A stretch of 64,000 nt of DNA from the NCBI GenBank assembly GCA_963717635.1, contig OY970347.1:558001-622000 (forward strand), written 5' to 3'. The stretch comes from JALZKA01 sp963717635 (GTDB lineage Bacteria > Actinomycetota > Thermoleophilia > Solirubrobacterales > 70-9). The translations under genes and the position numbers were made by a program. Positions 1 to 7,862 of the stretch are shown in pieces (positions within the stretch are counted from its first letter, which is position 1; the number at the start of each line of letters is the position of its first letter). Under the pieces are notes generated by a model. That model saw only the letters and a list, made by a program, of their open reading frames with translations, searched no databases and was not told the origin of the DNA.

Positions 1-1
1 A

Positions 2-154
2 CTCTGGCAGTCCGAGTTCTCCGGCGACGTGCGCGCCTGCGACGTCCACATCTCGAACCTCCGCCAGAAGATCGAGCGCGACCCGCAGGACCCCGAGCTG
101 GTTGTCACGGTCCGCGGGGTGGGGTACCGTCTGGCCGAGGGGGGCGACGAGTAA
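2..154 (+). CDS. Response regulator, C-terminal end (OmpR/PhoB winged helix), partial
   Basis: Only the last 50 codons lie in the window; the start is off the left edge. The visible peptide has the hallmarks of the OmpR/PhoB trans_reg_C effector domain: the recognition helix (DVHISNLRQKIE) and the C-terminal hairpin with the invariant RGVGYRL motif. Members bind direct-repeat promoter sites after phosphorylation of an N-terminal receiver domain by a partner kinase. The receiver domain is not visible, so its partner and regulon cannot be inferred. TAA ends the frame at 152-154, and the next gene starts 22 nt downstream. Confidence 0.9.
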   Translation, partial: LWQSEFSGDVRACDVHISNLRQKIERDPQDPELVVTVRGVGYRLAEGGDE

Positions 155-176
155 TCGACGAGCAGGGAGGCTGCGG

Positions 177-992
177 ATGAGGAAACTGACGATCTTGGGG
201 GCAGTGTGCGCCGCGATGCTCGCGCTGCCGGCGGCCGCGGGTGCGGTCGTGATTCCCGGCGCGTTCTACACGGGATCGTTTACGACCGGAACGCCCGGTG
301 GGACGGTCGTGGTCGCGGTGTCGAGCGATGCCACCGAGGTCGACTTCACCGGAAACAACTTCGGCAACAACACCGATTGCGTGGACAGCAGCGTAACCCG
401 CAACGATCTCCCGATCGGCGCTGAGTCCTTCGCCTTCTTCGACGACGGGCCGCCCCTTGTCAGCATCAGCGGCTTTTTCGGATCGCCGGGGACCGTGTCG
501 GGCACGGCGCGGATCAACGGCTCGTGCGATACCGGCACGCAGAGCTGGTCGGCCGAGACGCTGGTCAGCGTCGCCGACCTGCTGATCGCACGCTCGACTG
601 ACGGTGGCGGCCCGCTCGGGGAAGACATCTACAACGCGAGCGCGACCGACCAGACACGCAAGTGGTCCGCGAAGCGCGGCCAGAAGCGGCGGTTCGTCGT
701 CGACGTCGAGAACGACGGCACCGAGTCTGCGTCGTTCCAGATTCGAGGCTGCCGGTCGTCCAGGAAGTACAAGGTGAAGTACACGTACGACGGCGACAAC
801 GTCACGGCGGTGACCTCCGGAGCGGGGTTGAACCTGTCACCGCTGGCTGCGGGCGCGTCGGATTCGCTCAAGATGGAGATCAGGCCGACCCGGAGGGCGA
901 GGCCGGGCAGGAGCAAGACCTGCAAGCTCACGACCACCTACGACACCTTCACCGATGCCGTCGCGGCGAAGGTCAAGGTCAAGCGCGGCTGA
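177..992 (+). CDS. Secreted protein of unknown function
   Basis: 271 residues. The ATG at 177 is chosen over an upstream in-frame start at 102 because it follows a GGGAGG ribosome site and opens directly on a Sec signal peptide (MRKLTILG, hydrophobic core, cleavage near AAAGA at about residue 21-23). The mature part is Thr/Gly/Ser/Asp-rich with no further membrane segment, so it is probably extracellular or wall-associated. Four cysteines could form two disulfides. The C-terminal third is Lys/Arg-rich and beta-prone, resembling an Ig-like or beta-sandwich fold, but I recognise no family. It lies just after the response regulator and before tRNA-Thr; co-regulation is possible but unproven. Confidence 0.75.
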   Translation: MRKLTILGAVCAAMLALPAAAGAVVIPGAFYTGSFTTGTPGGTVVVAVSSDATEVDFTGNNFGNNTDCVDSSVTRNDLPIGAESFAFFDDGPPLVSISGFFGSPGTVSGTARINGSCDTGTQSWSAETLVSVADLLIARSTDGGGPLGEDIYNASATDQTRKWSAKRGQKRRFVVDVENDGTESASFQIRGCRSSRKYKVKYTYDGDNVTAVTSGAGLNLSPLAAGASDSLKMEIRPTRRARPGRSKTCKLTTTYDTFTDAVAAKVKVKRG

Positions 993-1033
993 CGCGCCGG
1001 GGCCGCAGCGCGGCCCCTAGACTCACCAACCGC

Positions 1034-1106
1034 GCCGCCGTAGCTCAGCTGGTAGAGCACTTCATTCGTAATGAAGGGGTCAGCGGTTCGAATCCGCTCG
1101 GCGGCT
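1034..1106 (+). tRNA. tRNA-Thr (anticodon CGT)
   Basis: A 73-nt cloverleaf: acceptor GCCGCCG/CGGCGGC, D-arm AGCTCAGCTGGTAGAGC, anticodon stem CTTCA/TGAAG with loop TTCGTAA (anticodon CGT, reads ACG), and T-arm AGCGG-TTCGAAT-CCGCT. The discriminator is T and no CCA is encoded. A glycosyltransferase ATG follows 15 nt later. Confidence 0.96.
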
Positions 1107-1121
1107 TGACTCCGTGAACGC

Positions 1122-2162
1122 ATGGCACCCGCACCGACATCCACGGCGACGGTCTCGGTGGTCGTCGTCACCTTCCGCCACGGCGATGAGCTGCGACCGG
1201 CGCTCGCGGCGCTGACGGCGCAGCTGCGCGATGGCGACGAGCTGATCGTCATCGACAACGCCTCCGGCGATTCCACCCCGGAGGTGGCGCTGGCGGTCGC
1301 GCCGTCGGCGCAGGTGCTCCGCAACGACGAGAACCTGGGCTTCCCAGCGGCGTGCAACCTCGGCGCGGCGGAGGCGGAGGGCGAGCTGCTGGTCTTCCTC
1401 AACCCGGACGCGGTGCCGGCCGCGGGCTGGCGCGATGCGATCGAGCGGCCGATGCACGACGGCTCGGGCTGGACGGCCTGGCAGGCGCTGGTCACAGCCG
1501 AGGAAGGAAGCGTCATCAACACGCGCGGCGGCGTCGTCCACTTCACCGGCGTCGCCTGGGCCGGCGGAGCGGGGGAGCCGGTTACGCCACACGCCGCCTC
1601 GGAGCCGGGGTTCGTGTCCGGCGCCTGCCTCGCGATCCCGCGGGCCGAGTTCGACCGCCTCGGTGGCTTCGCCGCGGACTTCTTTCTCTACCACGAGGAC
1701 GTCGACCTGTCGCTTCGCGCCCGCCTCGCCGGCGGCAGGCTCGGCGTCGTCGCCGAGGCTCGCGTCGACCACGACTACGAGTTCGACAAGGGGCCAGCGA
1801 AGTGGCGCTATCTCGAGCGCAACCGCTGGGCGACGTTACTGCGCGCCTACCCGGCGGCCCTGCTCCTGCTCTTGGCGCCGGCGCTCGCCGCGACCGAGCT
1901 GGCGCTGATTCCGGCATCGATCACCGGCGGCTGGTTCGGGCAGAAGGCCCGCGCCTGGGGCGACACGATCCGTGCCCTGCCGCGCCTGCTCCGCGAGCGT
2001 CGCGCGATCCAGGCGACCCGGACGATTACCGCGGCTGAATTCGCCCGGGGTCTGACCCCCGGGCTCGAATCGCCCTACCTCGGCGCCGCCTCCCGGTCGG
2101 GCCTGCTCGACGCCCTACTCGGCGGTTACTGGCGGCTTGTCCTCCGCCTGCTCGGCGACTAG
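1122..2162 (+). CDS. Family 2 glycosyltransferase (rhamnosyltransferase-like)
   Basis: 346 residues with a GT-A fold. The N-terminus (SVVVVTFRHGDEL) is the nucleotide-binding beta strand. IDNASGDST and NENLGF-like (NDENLGFPAACN) motifs are typical of WbbL-type rhamnosyl or galactofuranosyl transferases, and FLNPDA is the DXD-equivalent metal/nucleotide-sugar site near residue 90. HEDVDLSLR near residue 190 is the ED catalytic-base motif. A hydrophobic stretch around residues 240-270 could anchor it to the membrane. It probably adds a deoxysugar to a cell-surface glycan; the acceptor is unknown. Its 3' end overlaps the convergent DUF2304 gene by 48 nt. It starts just after tRNA-Thr with no strong ribosome site. 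Confidence 0.87.
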   Translation: MAPAPTSTATVSVVVVTFRHGDELRPALAALTAQLRDGDELIVIDNASGDSTPEVALAVAPSAQVLRNDENLGFPAACNLGAAEAEGELLVFLNPDAVPAAGWRDAIERPMHDGSGWTAWQALVTAEEGSVINTRGGVVHFTGVAWAGGAGEPVTPHAASEPGFVSGACLAIPRAEFDRLGGFAADFFLYHEDVDLSLRARLAGGRLGVVAEARVDHDYEFDKGPAKWRYLERNRWATLLRAYPAALLLLLAPALAATELALIPASITGGWFGQKARAWGDTIRALPRLLRERRAIQATRTITAAEFARGLTPGLESPYLGAASRSGLLDALLGGYWRLVLRLLGD

Positions 2163-2846
2163 CCGCTCCTCGAGGCCGGCGACCTCCTGGGCGAGGATCT
2201 TCGTCTCCTCGCTCAGCCGCGACGAGACGACCGAGAAGTTCAACAACAGCAGGAACGCGACGCCGAACGCGAGGATGAAGATCGCGTTGGCGGGCTCCTC
2301 GATCCCCATCAGGTCCTTGAGCACATCCAGCCCGTCCGTCCAGATCGCCAATACCAGCAGGGCCAGCGCCGCCGTCATCCAGAGCAGCGCGTAGCGCTCG
2401 ACCAGCCGCCGGCGCCGCACCAACTCGAGCACGAACAGGAAGATCGCGAGGGTTGCCGCTACGGCGATCACCCGAGCCTGGGTGGAGATCTCGCCGCCGC
2501 CCACGTCATCCGATTCCTCGGGCGGGGCATCGGGCTGGAGCGGGGGACCGATCGTCACGCCCTCGACCGTCACGCCTGGATCGTCGAAGGCTTCCCCGCC
2601 GCCGCTGGGGATCACGGTGGTCTCGCCCTCGCCCGCGCCGCGCAGGGTCAGGTCCTTCGCCTCCAGCGCATCGCCCTCGGTCAGGAGGTACTCGCCCGCC
2701 GGGACCACGATCGTGTCGCCGGGGTTGGCCAGGAGGATCGCCTCGCCCAGAGTCGGCGGCCCCGCCGAGACCTCGATCTCGGCTGCCGTCGCCGGCGCCG
2801 CCGCGACAAGCAGCGCCAGGCCACAGGTGGCGGCGATCCGCTTCAT
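2115..2846 (-). CDS. Exported beta-helix stub fused to DUF2304 membrane domain
   Basis: 243 residues. A signal peptide (MKRIAATCGLALLVAAAPATAAE) is followed by about 75 residues that look like the start of a right-handed beta-helix (TLGEAILLANPGDTIVVPAGEYLL). A C-terminal DUF2304 domain follows, with three hydrophobic segments at about 126-143, 152-170 and 183-203 and a final coiled-coil-like tail. DUF2304 proteins are usually about 120 residues and sit beside GT2 dolichyl-phosphate-mannose-synthase-like enzymes, as here. The extracytoplasmic add-on is unusual. Last gene of a five-gene ATGA-coupled operon; its ATG overlaps the GT2 stop by 4 nt. Confidence 0.8.
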   Translation of the reverse strand: MKRIAATCGLALLVAAAPATAAEIEVSAGPPTLGEAILLANPGDTIVVPAGEYLLTEGDALEAKDLTLRGAGEGETTVIPSGGGEAFDDPGVTVEGVTIGPPLQPDAPPEESDDVGGGEISTQARVIAVAATLAIFLFVLELVRRRRLVERYALLWMTAALALLVLAIWTDGLDVLKDLMGIEEPANAIFILAFGVAFLLLLNFSVVSSRLSEETKILAQEVAGLEERLVAEQAEDKPPVTAE

Positions 2847-3649
2847 TTCGTCAGCGCCTTCAGCTCCTCGGTGTCGGGTGGCGGCCCCGTGAGGATCTCG
2901 TCGCGGCGTTCGAAGCCGACCGGCGTGGGGCGCCGCCGGAAGAGGCCGATGAAGATCGCCAACAGGACCTTGACCATGTAGTAGGCGCTGCGGGGGTAGT
3001 CGATCGAGCTGACGCCGAAGCCGCGCTGGTTCATGCTCACGTGGACCTCGCGCATACGGAGCTTGTGCGCGTGGAGCATCAGGATCGCCTCGACCTCGGG
3101 GTAGTCGTGCGGGTAGTCGTGGGCGAACAGCTCGATGCCGCGGCGGTTCGCCATCCGGAAGCCGGAGGTCGGGTCGGTGATCCTCTGCCGGGTGATCGCC
3201 GTCATCACGACCGCGAAGATCATGTTGCCGACGCGGCGGCCGATCGGCACCTTGTAGCCGGGGTCGCCGAGGAAGCGGCTGCCGGTGACCATGTCGGCCT
3301 GGTCACCCTCGGTCTCGAGCTCGGCGAGCAGGTCGTGCAGATGGGCCGGCTTGTGCTGGCCGTCGCCGTCGACCTGGACGGCGACGTCGTAGTTGTTGCG
3401 AAGCGCGTACTTGTAGCCCGACTGCATCGCGCCGCCGATGCCCAGGTTGAAAGGGTGGCGGAGGACCGCGGCGCCCTGCGCCTGCGCGTGGGCTGCGGTC
3501 GTGTCGGTCGAGCCGTCGTCGACGACGACGACGTCGAAGTCCGGAGCGTGCCGGCGGATGTCGCGGACCACGCGCGCGACCATCGCCCGCTCGTTGTAGG
3601 CGGGGACGATCGCGAGCTTGCGCAGCTGCGAGCGGTCCGCGGCCGTCAT
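2843..3649 (-). CDS. Family 2 glycosyltransferase (DPM1/polyprenyl-phosphate type)
   Basis: 268 residues. The ATG at 3649 overlaps the upstream thioesterase stop as ATGA; a longer in-frame extension would run through that gene and is rejected. Motifs: IVPAYNE at the N-terminus, VVVDDGSTD, NLGIGGAMQSGY, QVDGDGQH (DXD-like metal site) and GSRFLG. This set identifies the DPM1-like branch, which transfers a sugar from a nucleotide donor to polyprenyl phosphate at the inner membrane face. An amphipathic or hydrophobic segment (MVKVLLAIFIGLF) near the C-terminus may anchor it. The adjacent DUF2304 gene is the standard neighbour of this branch. Confidence 0.9.
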   Translation of the reverse strand: MTAADRSQLRKLAIVPAYNERAMVARVVRDIRRHAPDFDVVVVDDGSTDTTAAHAQAQGAAVLRHPFNLGIGGAMQSGYKYALRNNYDVAVQVDGDGQHKPAHLHDLLAELETEGDQADMVTGSRFLGDPGYKVPIGRRVGNMIFAVVMTAITRQRITDPTSGFRMANRRGIELFAHDYPHDYPEVEAILMLHAHKLRMREVHVSMNQRGFGVSSIDYPRSAYYMVKVLLAIFIGLFRRRPTPVGFERRDEILTGPPPDTEELKALTK

Positions 3650-4134
3650 CTGCGTCCCTCGAGGATCTCGTCGCGTTCGGCCAGCCGGTTCTTGCGGCGC
3701 AACTCGGCCTCGCGCAGCCGGCGCTGCTCGATGTCGCTCTCGATCTCGAGGGGCGGGACCGGCGTCGGCTCGCCCTCGTCGTCCAGGGCGACCATCGTGA
3801 GGTAGGCGGTCGAGGTGTGGCGGCTGTCGCCCGTTCGCGGGTCCTCGGCCTCGACCCGCACGCCGACCTCCATCGACGTCTTCCACGCTGCGTTCACGGT
3901 TGCCCGAAAGCTCATCAGCTCGGCCACCCGGACCGGCTCGATGAAAATCATCCGGTCCATCGCAGCGGTCACCGCGCGGTGACCCGAATGGCGGATCGCC
4001 GCAATCGCGGCGACCTCGTCGCAGAGCTTCATCACGACTCCGCCGTGCACGAGGCCCGAGTGGTTCGCGTCCTCGATGCCCATCCAGCGGACCAGCGTCG
4101 CCCGGGACTCCGACGGCTTCTTCGGGTCCATCAA
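3646..4134 (-). CDS. Acyl-CoA thioesterase, hotdog fold (YciA/ACOT type)
   Basis: 162 residues, the usual size for single-hotdog acyl-CoA thioesterases. The core NHSGLVHGGVVMKLCDEVA holds the hotdog helix with the catalytic Asp (MKLCDE), followed by AAMDRMIFIEPV and the SMEVGVRVEAED strand typical of the YciA/BACH group. These enzymes hydrolyse medium to long acyl-CoA to free fatty acid and CoA in the cytosol. A charged, Arg/Glu-rich helix forms the last 35 residues. The start overlaps the preceding ferritin-like gene stop by ATGA and its own stop overlaps the GT2 start, so it is translationally coupled on both sides. Confidence 0.9.
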   Translation of the reverse strand: MMDPKKPSESRATLVRWMGIEDANHSGLVHGGVVMKLCDEVAAIAAIRHSGHRAVTAAMDRMIFIEPVRVAELMSFRATVNAAWKTSMEVGVRVEAEDPRTGDSRHTSTAYLTMVALDDEGEPTPVPPLEIESDIEQRRLREAELRRKNRLAERDEILEGRR

Positions 4135-4682
4135 GGCGGCGGCAGGAGGTCGGCCGGCGGGTCGCCCGCCAGCAGGCGCAGGGCGACCAGCATCTGCGCG
4201 TGCGCCGCGCCGATCTGCGCCGCGCTGCGAACCAGGTCCTCGGTCTCCAGCACCGGGGTCTCGTCCTCGTAGACCTTGATCAGCTCCTCCTCGAGCCCGA
4301 TCATGAATTGCAACTGCTGCTTTTCTGGCGCCTTGGCCTCGAAGTCGGCGAGCCGCTCGTATGAGGCCGGATCGCTCTCGGTCTCGGGGGGGTCGACGTC
4401 GAGCTGCTCGAGCGCCTCGGAAAGCGCCTTGGCCTGGTCGCCGGAGTGCTTGCCGAACAGCTCGAACGCTCGCTTGGCTCCGGCGTCCAGCTTCCCGTCC
4501 TCGGCCGCCAGCGAGTAGGCGAGCTCGGCGGCCAGCTGCAGTTCGACGATGCGCTCGAGGGCGTCCGTCTCGTCGCTCTCCTGGGCGAGGGCGGGCGCCG
4601 CGGTCAAGAGCGAGGTCGGCAGGACGGCCGCCCCGGCGACGCCGATTCCCGTCCCGATCAGTTGCCGGCGCGTGCTGCTCAC
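4131..4682 (-). CDS. Tat-exported ferritin-like domain protein
   Basis: 183 residues. It starts with a twin-arginine signal (STRRQLIGTG, hydrophobic core, cleavage near ALAQE). The mature part is a predicted four-helix bundle with Glu spaced as in ferritin-like families (LERIVELQLAAELAYSL; FMIGLEEELIKVYED; AQIGAAHAQML). It is probably periplasmic or extracellular. Whether it binds a di-metal centre cannot be settled; the second helix has Glu-Glu but a full ExxH pair is seen only weakly (AAHAQ). It is paired with a paralog encoded immediately upstream, ATGA-coupled, suggesting the two act as a complex. Confidence 0.78.
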   Translation of the reverse strand: MSSTRRQLIGTGIGVAGAAVLPTSLLTAAPALAQESDETDALERIVELQLAAELAYSLAAEDGKLDAGAKRAFELFGKHSGDQAKALSEALEQLDVDPPETESDPASYERLADFEAKAPEKQQLQFMIGLEEELIKVYEDETPVLETEDLVRSAAQIGAAHAQMLVALRLLAGDPPADLLPPP

Positions 4683-5233
4683 TTGCCCCCCTTACCGGCC
4701 GGCGCGCCCATCACGAAGGCGTCGGGGGCGATCTCCTCGCCGAGGGTGTTGCGGATCGCTGCGAGCACGGCGGCGTCCTCGACGATCGCCCGGTGCACGG
4801 GCAGGCGGGTCTCCGGGCTGACCTCGCCGAGTGCCTCGAGCGACACCGCGATCGACAGCTCGAGCTGTCGCGCCACGCCCTCGGTCGGGCTCTCGGCCCC
4901 CACGAGGTCGGCCGCGTTGGCGGGGGTGGCTTCCAAGTCTCCGACGGTGTTCTCAAGCGCTTGCGCTGATCGCTGCCGAATCGCGTCTAGGCGGTCGAGC
5001 ACGCCCTCGATCTCCTCCGGCGCATTGCCTGACGCGGCGTCGACGGCTGCGACCACTGCCAGCTGCTGGGCCAGGACTTGGTTGAGCAGCTCCGCCTCGC
5101 GCTCCGGCGAGACGTCCTCGTCCTCCGACTCGCCGCATGCGGCGAGTACGGCAGGCGCAGCCACGGCCAGGGTCGCACCGGAGGCGGCCAGCAGACGGCG
5201 TCGGCTGATGACGATGGGGGATCGGGGCGCCAC
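4679..5233 (-). CDS. Tat-type lipoprotein, ferritin-like fold
   Basis: 184 residues from a GTG start at 5233. The N-terminus combines a twin-arginine motif (SRRRLLAASG) with a lipobox (LAAC) at about residue 32, so it should be exported folded and lipid-anchored. The remainder is nearly all helical, with a layout like the downstream ferritin-like protein (helix, Asn-Ala-rich linker, helix, then VHRAIVEDAAVLAAI). It lacks a clear metal-ligand set, so it may be a structural partner. First gene of the five-gene minus-strand operon; its start is only 22 nt from the divergent uracil-DNA glycosylase gene, so the two promoters must overlap the opposite 5' ends. Confidence 0.75.
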   Translation of the reverse strand: MAPRSPIVISRRRLLAASGATLAVAAPAVLAACGESEDEDVSPEREAELLNQVLAQQLAVVAAVDAASGNAPEEIEGVLDRLDAIRQRSAQALENTVGDLEATPANAADLVGAESPTEGVARQLELSIAVSLEALGEVSPETRLPVHRAIVEDAAVLAAIRNTLGEEIAPDAFVMGAPAGKGGK

Positions 5234-5255
5234 GGGGTCTGAGAACTTACCTGCG

Positions 5256-5942
5256 ATGGGCAGCGAACAGGCAGACGAGATCGCGCGGCTGAGCGCGCGC
5301 GTCGCCTCGTGCCGTGCCTGTCCGCGGCTGGTTGCCTGGCGCGAAGAGTGCGCGGCGGATCCGCCGCGCCGCTACCGCGAAGAGAAGTATTGGGCGCGCC
5401 CGCTCCCCGGCCTCGGGGATCCGGACGCCCGGATCCTGATCGTCGGCCTGGCGCCCGCCGCCCACGGCGCCAACCGCACGGGGCGGATGTTCACCGGGGA
5501 TCGCTCGGGCGACTGGCTCTACGCGGCGCTCCATCGCGCCGGCCTCGCGAACCAGCCGACCAGCGTCCGCGCCGGCGACGGCCTCGAGCTCCTGGGTGCC
5601 TACGTCAGCGCGGTCGTGCGCTGCGCGCCACCCGCCAACAAGCCCACCCCCAGCGAGCGCGACCGGTGCATCCCGTATCTGGTCGAGGAGCTCGCTCTGC
5701 TCACGGGGGTGCGGGTGATCGTCTGCCTCGGCGCTTTCGCATGGGACGGCGCGCTGCGGGCGCTGAGAAGCGCCGGGCACCCGCCGCCGAAGCCGAAGCC
5801 GCGTTTCGGCCACGCGGCGGAGGCGCGAATCGGCCCGTACACGTTGGTCGGCAGCTACCACCCCAGCCAGCAGAACACGTTCACGGGCAAGCTCACCGAG
5901 CCGATGTTCGACGCGGTCTTCGCCCGCGCGCTACAGGCCTGA
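5256..5942 (+). CDS. Uracil-DNA glycosylase, family 5 (UDGb type)
   Basis: 228 residues from ATG 5256. Motif A (GLAPAAHGANRTGR, residues 64-77) lacks the catalytic Asp/Asn of other UDG families, as is typical of family 5. Motif B (HPSQQNTFTGK, ending about 212) is the minor-groove loop. Cys19, Cys22, Cys123 and Cys138 are placed to hold the [4Fe-4S] cluster of families 4 and 5. UDGb enzymes remove uracil, and often hypoxanthine, from DNA to start base-excision repair. That suits a high-GC genome prone to cytosine deamination. Its last 12 nt overlap the convergent malic enzyme gene. Start chosen because upstream in-frame extension crosses the divergent gene. Confidence 0.93.
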   Translation: MGSEQADEIARLSARVASCRACPRLVAWREECAADPPRRYREEKYWARPLPGLGDPDARILIVGLAPAAHGANRTGRMFTGDRSGDWLYAALHRAGLANQPTSVRAGDGLELLGAYVSAVVRCAPPANKPTPSERDRCIPYLVEELALLTGVRVIVCLGAFAWDGALRALRSAGHPPPKPKPRFGHAAEARIGPYTLVGSYHPSQQNTFTGKLTEPMFDAVFARALQA

Positions 5943-7265
5943 CGGCACGCGCTCCGGCCGAGCGAGACCCTCGCTGCGCGCGGCTTCGGATACCGCCGCG
6001 GCGACCTCAGCGTGCACCGCCGGGTCGAGGGCGTCGGGCACCAGCTCCGCCTCCTTGGTGAGCCCGGCGATCGCGCGCGCCGCGGCGAGCTTCATCCCGG
6101 TGGAGATCTCGCCGGCGCCCACCATCAGCGCGCCGCGGAAGATGCCCGGGTAGCCGAGCACGTTGTTGACGCTGGCGCCGTCGGCGGCGAACGCGGCACC
6201 GGCCTCGAGCGCCGCGGTTGGCGTGATCTCCGGATCGGGGTTGGTCAGGGCGAAGATCACCGAGTCGCGGGCCACGAGATCCGGGGTGATCAATCCGGCC
6301 CGGCCCGTGGTTGCGACGACCAGCCGCGCCTCGGCCATCACCTCCTCGAAGGAAGCCGTCGCGATGCCGCGCTCGTGCGCCCTGGCGTGCGAGCCCTCGT
6401 CCGGGTCCGATGCGATCACGCGGGCGGCGCCGGCCTCGACCATCAGCGAGGCGATGCCGAGGCCGGCGGCGCCGAGCCCGATCTGGCCGACGGTCGAGTC
6501 CGAGAGCTCGATGCCCACCTGGTCGCACGCCGCCAGCGCCGCGGCCAGCGTGGCGACGGCGGTGCCGTGGACGTCGTCGTGCATCACCGGGATCTCGAGG
6601 GCCTCGATCAGCCGCGTCTCGATGTCGAAGCAATCCGGCACCTTGATGTCCTCCAGGTGGATCGCGCCAAAGCCCGGGGCGATGCGCAGGACGGTCTCGA
6701 CGAACTCGTCGGGATCCTCGGTGTCGATCAGGATCGGCATCGCGGAGATGTCGGCCATCTGCCGGTAGAACAGCGCCTTGCCCTCCATCACCGGCATCGA
6801 GGCGACGGCGCCGATGTTGCCGAGCCCCAGGACCCGGGTCCCGTTGGTGCAGATCGCGACGGTGCGGCCGATCATCGTGAAGCGGTTGGCGAGCGGCGGG
6901 TCCTCGGCGATCGCGGTGCAGACGCGGGCGACGCCCGGCGTGTAGATGTCGCGAACCTGCTGCAGCGTGTGGACGGGGTTGCGGACCTCCACGGCGAGCT
7001 TCCCGCCCTCGTGCGCCAGCAGCGCCCGGTCGTGGTAGGAGATGACGCTGACGCCCTCGAGCTGCTCGAGCATCCCGGCCACGCGCTTGGCCTGGCCGTG
7101 GTCACGGACCTCGACCGAGATCTCGCGGATCGAGCGGTCGCGGCCGACCTGGACGGTGGCGACGTCGCCGATCAGCCCGGCGCCGTCGGCGATCGTCTGG
7201 CAGACGCGGGCGAGCTGCCCCGACACGTGCGGCTGTTCCAGGCGGTAGACGTAGTCGACGGCCAT
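5931..7265 (-). CDS. NAD-type malic enzyme with N-terminal ACT domain
   Basis: 444 residues from ATG 7265; a TTG seven codons upstream is less likely. Residues about 1-75 resemble an ACT regulatory domain (YRLEQPHVSGQLARVCQTIAD). The malic N-domain follows (VRDIYTPGVARVC, GLGNIGAVASMPVMEGKA), then metal and catalytic residues (HLEDIK, HDDVHGTAVA), and then a Rossmann NAD-binding domain (GLGAAGLGIA). It oxidatively decarboxylates malate to pyruvate. The fused ACT domain suggests allosteric control by a small ligand, seen in a minority of bacterial malic enzymes. Monocistronic, convergent with the UDG gene and divergent from pgsA by 38 nt. Confidence 0.93.
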   Translation of the reverse strand: MAVDYVYRLEQPHVSGQLARVCQTIADGAGLIGDVATVQVGRDRSIREISVEVRDHGQAKRVAGMLEQLEGVSVISYHDRALLAHEGGKLAVEVRNPVHTLQQVRDIYTPGVARVCTAIAEDPPLANRFTMIGRTVAICTNGTRVLGLGNIGAVASMPVMEGKALFYRQMADISAMPILIDTEDPDEFVETVLRIAPGFGAIHLEDIKVPDCFDIETRLIEALEIPVMHDDVHGTAVATLAAALAACDQVGIELSDSTVGQIGLGAAGLGIASLMVEAGAARVIASDPDEGSHARAHERGIATASFEEVMAEARLVVATTGRAGLITPDLVARDSVIFALTNPDPEITPTAALEAGAAFAADGASVNNVLGYPGIFRGALMVGAGEISTGMKLAAARAIAGLTKEAELVPDALDPAVHAEVAAAVSEAARSEGLARPERVPSGL

Positions 7266-7303
7266 CGCGCTCGAGCCTAACCCCAACTACCCTCAGCCCG
7301 CGC

Positions 7304-7861
7304 ATGTTTCCGCTGAACGCACCCAACGTGCTGACGATGCTGCGCATCGTCGCGGTGCCGGTCGTGGTCGTCGCGCTGTTGGAGGAGACCCCGGAGGGCG
7401 ACGTCATCGCCGCCGCCGTGTTCGCGCTCGCGGCGCTGACCGACGGCCTCGATGGCTACATCGCCCGGCGCCGGCGCGAGATCACGACCTTCGGCAAGCT
7501 CATGGACCCGCTTGCCGACAAGCTGCTGATCACCGCCGCCCTAGTCTCGCTCGTATCGCTCAACCGGCTCGCTGCCTGGGTGGCGATGGTGATCATCGCC
7601 CGCGAGTTCGCGGTCACGGGCCTGCGCTCGATCGCCGCGGAGCGCGGGGCGGTGATCTCGGCGAGCTGGATGGGGAAGGTGAAGACGGCGCTGCAGGTGA
7701 TCGCGATCTTCGCGCTGATCGCCTTCGAGCCGACCCCGCTCTGGGTCGACCTGACGGTCTACGCGGCGGTTGCGATGACGGTGATCTCCGGCGCGGATTA
7801 CTTCTTCGGGCTCCGCCGCCACATGGAGGCGTCGCAGTCGGCGGCAGCCGAGCGCGCCTGA
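7304..7861 (+). CDS. pgsA: CDP-diacylglycerol--glycerol-3-phosphate 3-phosphatidyltransferase
   Basis: 185 residues, integral membrane. The CDP-alcohol phosphotransferase signature D-G-x2-A-R-x8-G-x3-D-x3-D is complete at Asp50, Gly51, Ala54, Arg55, Gly64, Asp68 and Asp72. About six hydrophobic segments are visible. It joins CDP-diacylglycerol and glycerol-3-phosphate to make phosphatidylglycerol phosphate, the committed step to PG and cardiolipin. A phosphatidylinositol-phosphate synthase assignment is less likely because the N-terminal NAPNVLTMLRI matches PgsA. It ends 1 nt before the convergent folE2 gene. Confidence 0.9.
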   Translation: MFPLNAPNVLTMLRIVAVPVVVVALLEETPEGDVIAAAVFALAALTDGLDGYIARRRREITTFGKLMDPLADKLLITAALVSLVSLNRLAAWVAMVIIAREFAVTGLRSIAAERGAVISASWMGKVKTALQVIAIFALIAFEPTPLWVDLTVYAAVAMTVISGADYFFGLRRHMEASQSAAAERA

Positions 7862-7862
7862 G

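Noticed and set aside
2453..3805. 450-codon plus-strand frame
   Set aside because: Antisense shadow of the DUF2304 and GT2 genes; product is Arg/Pro/Ala low complexity.
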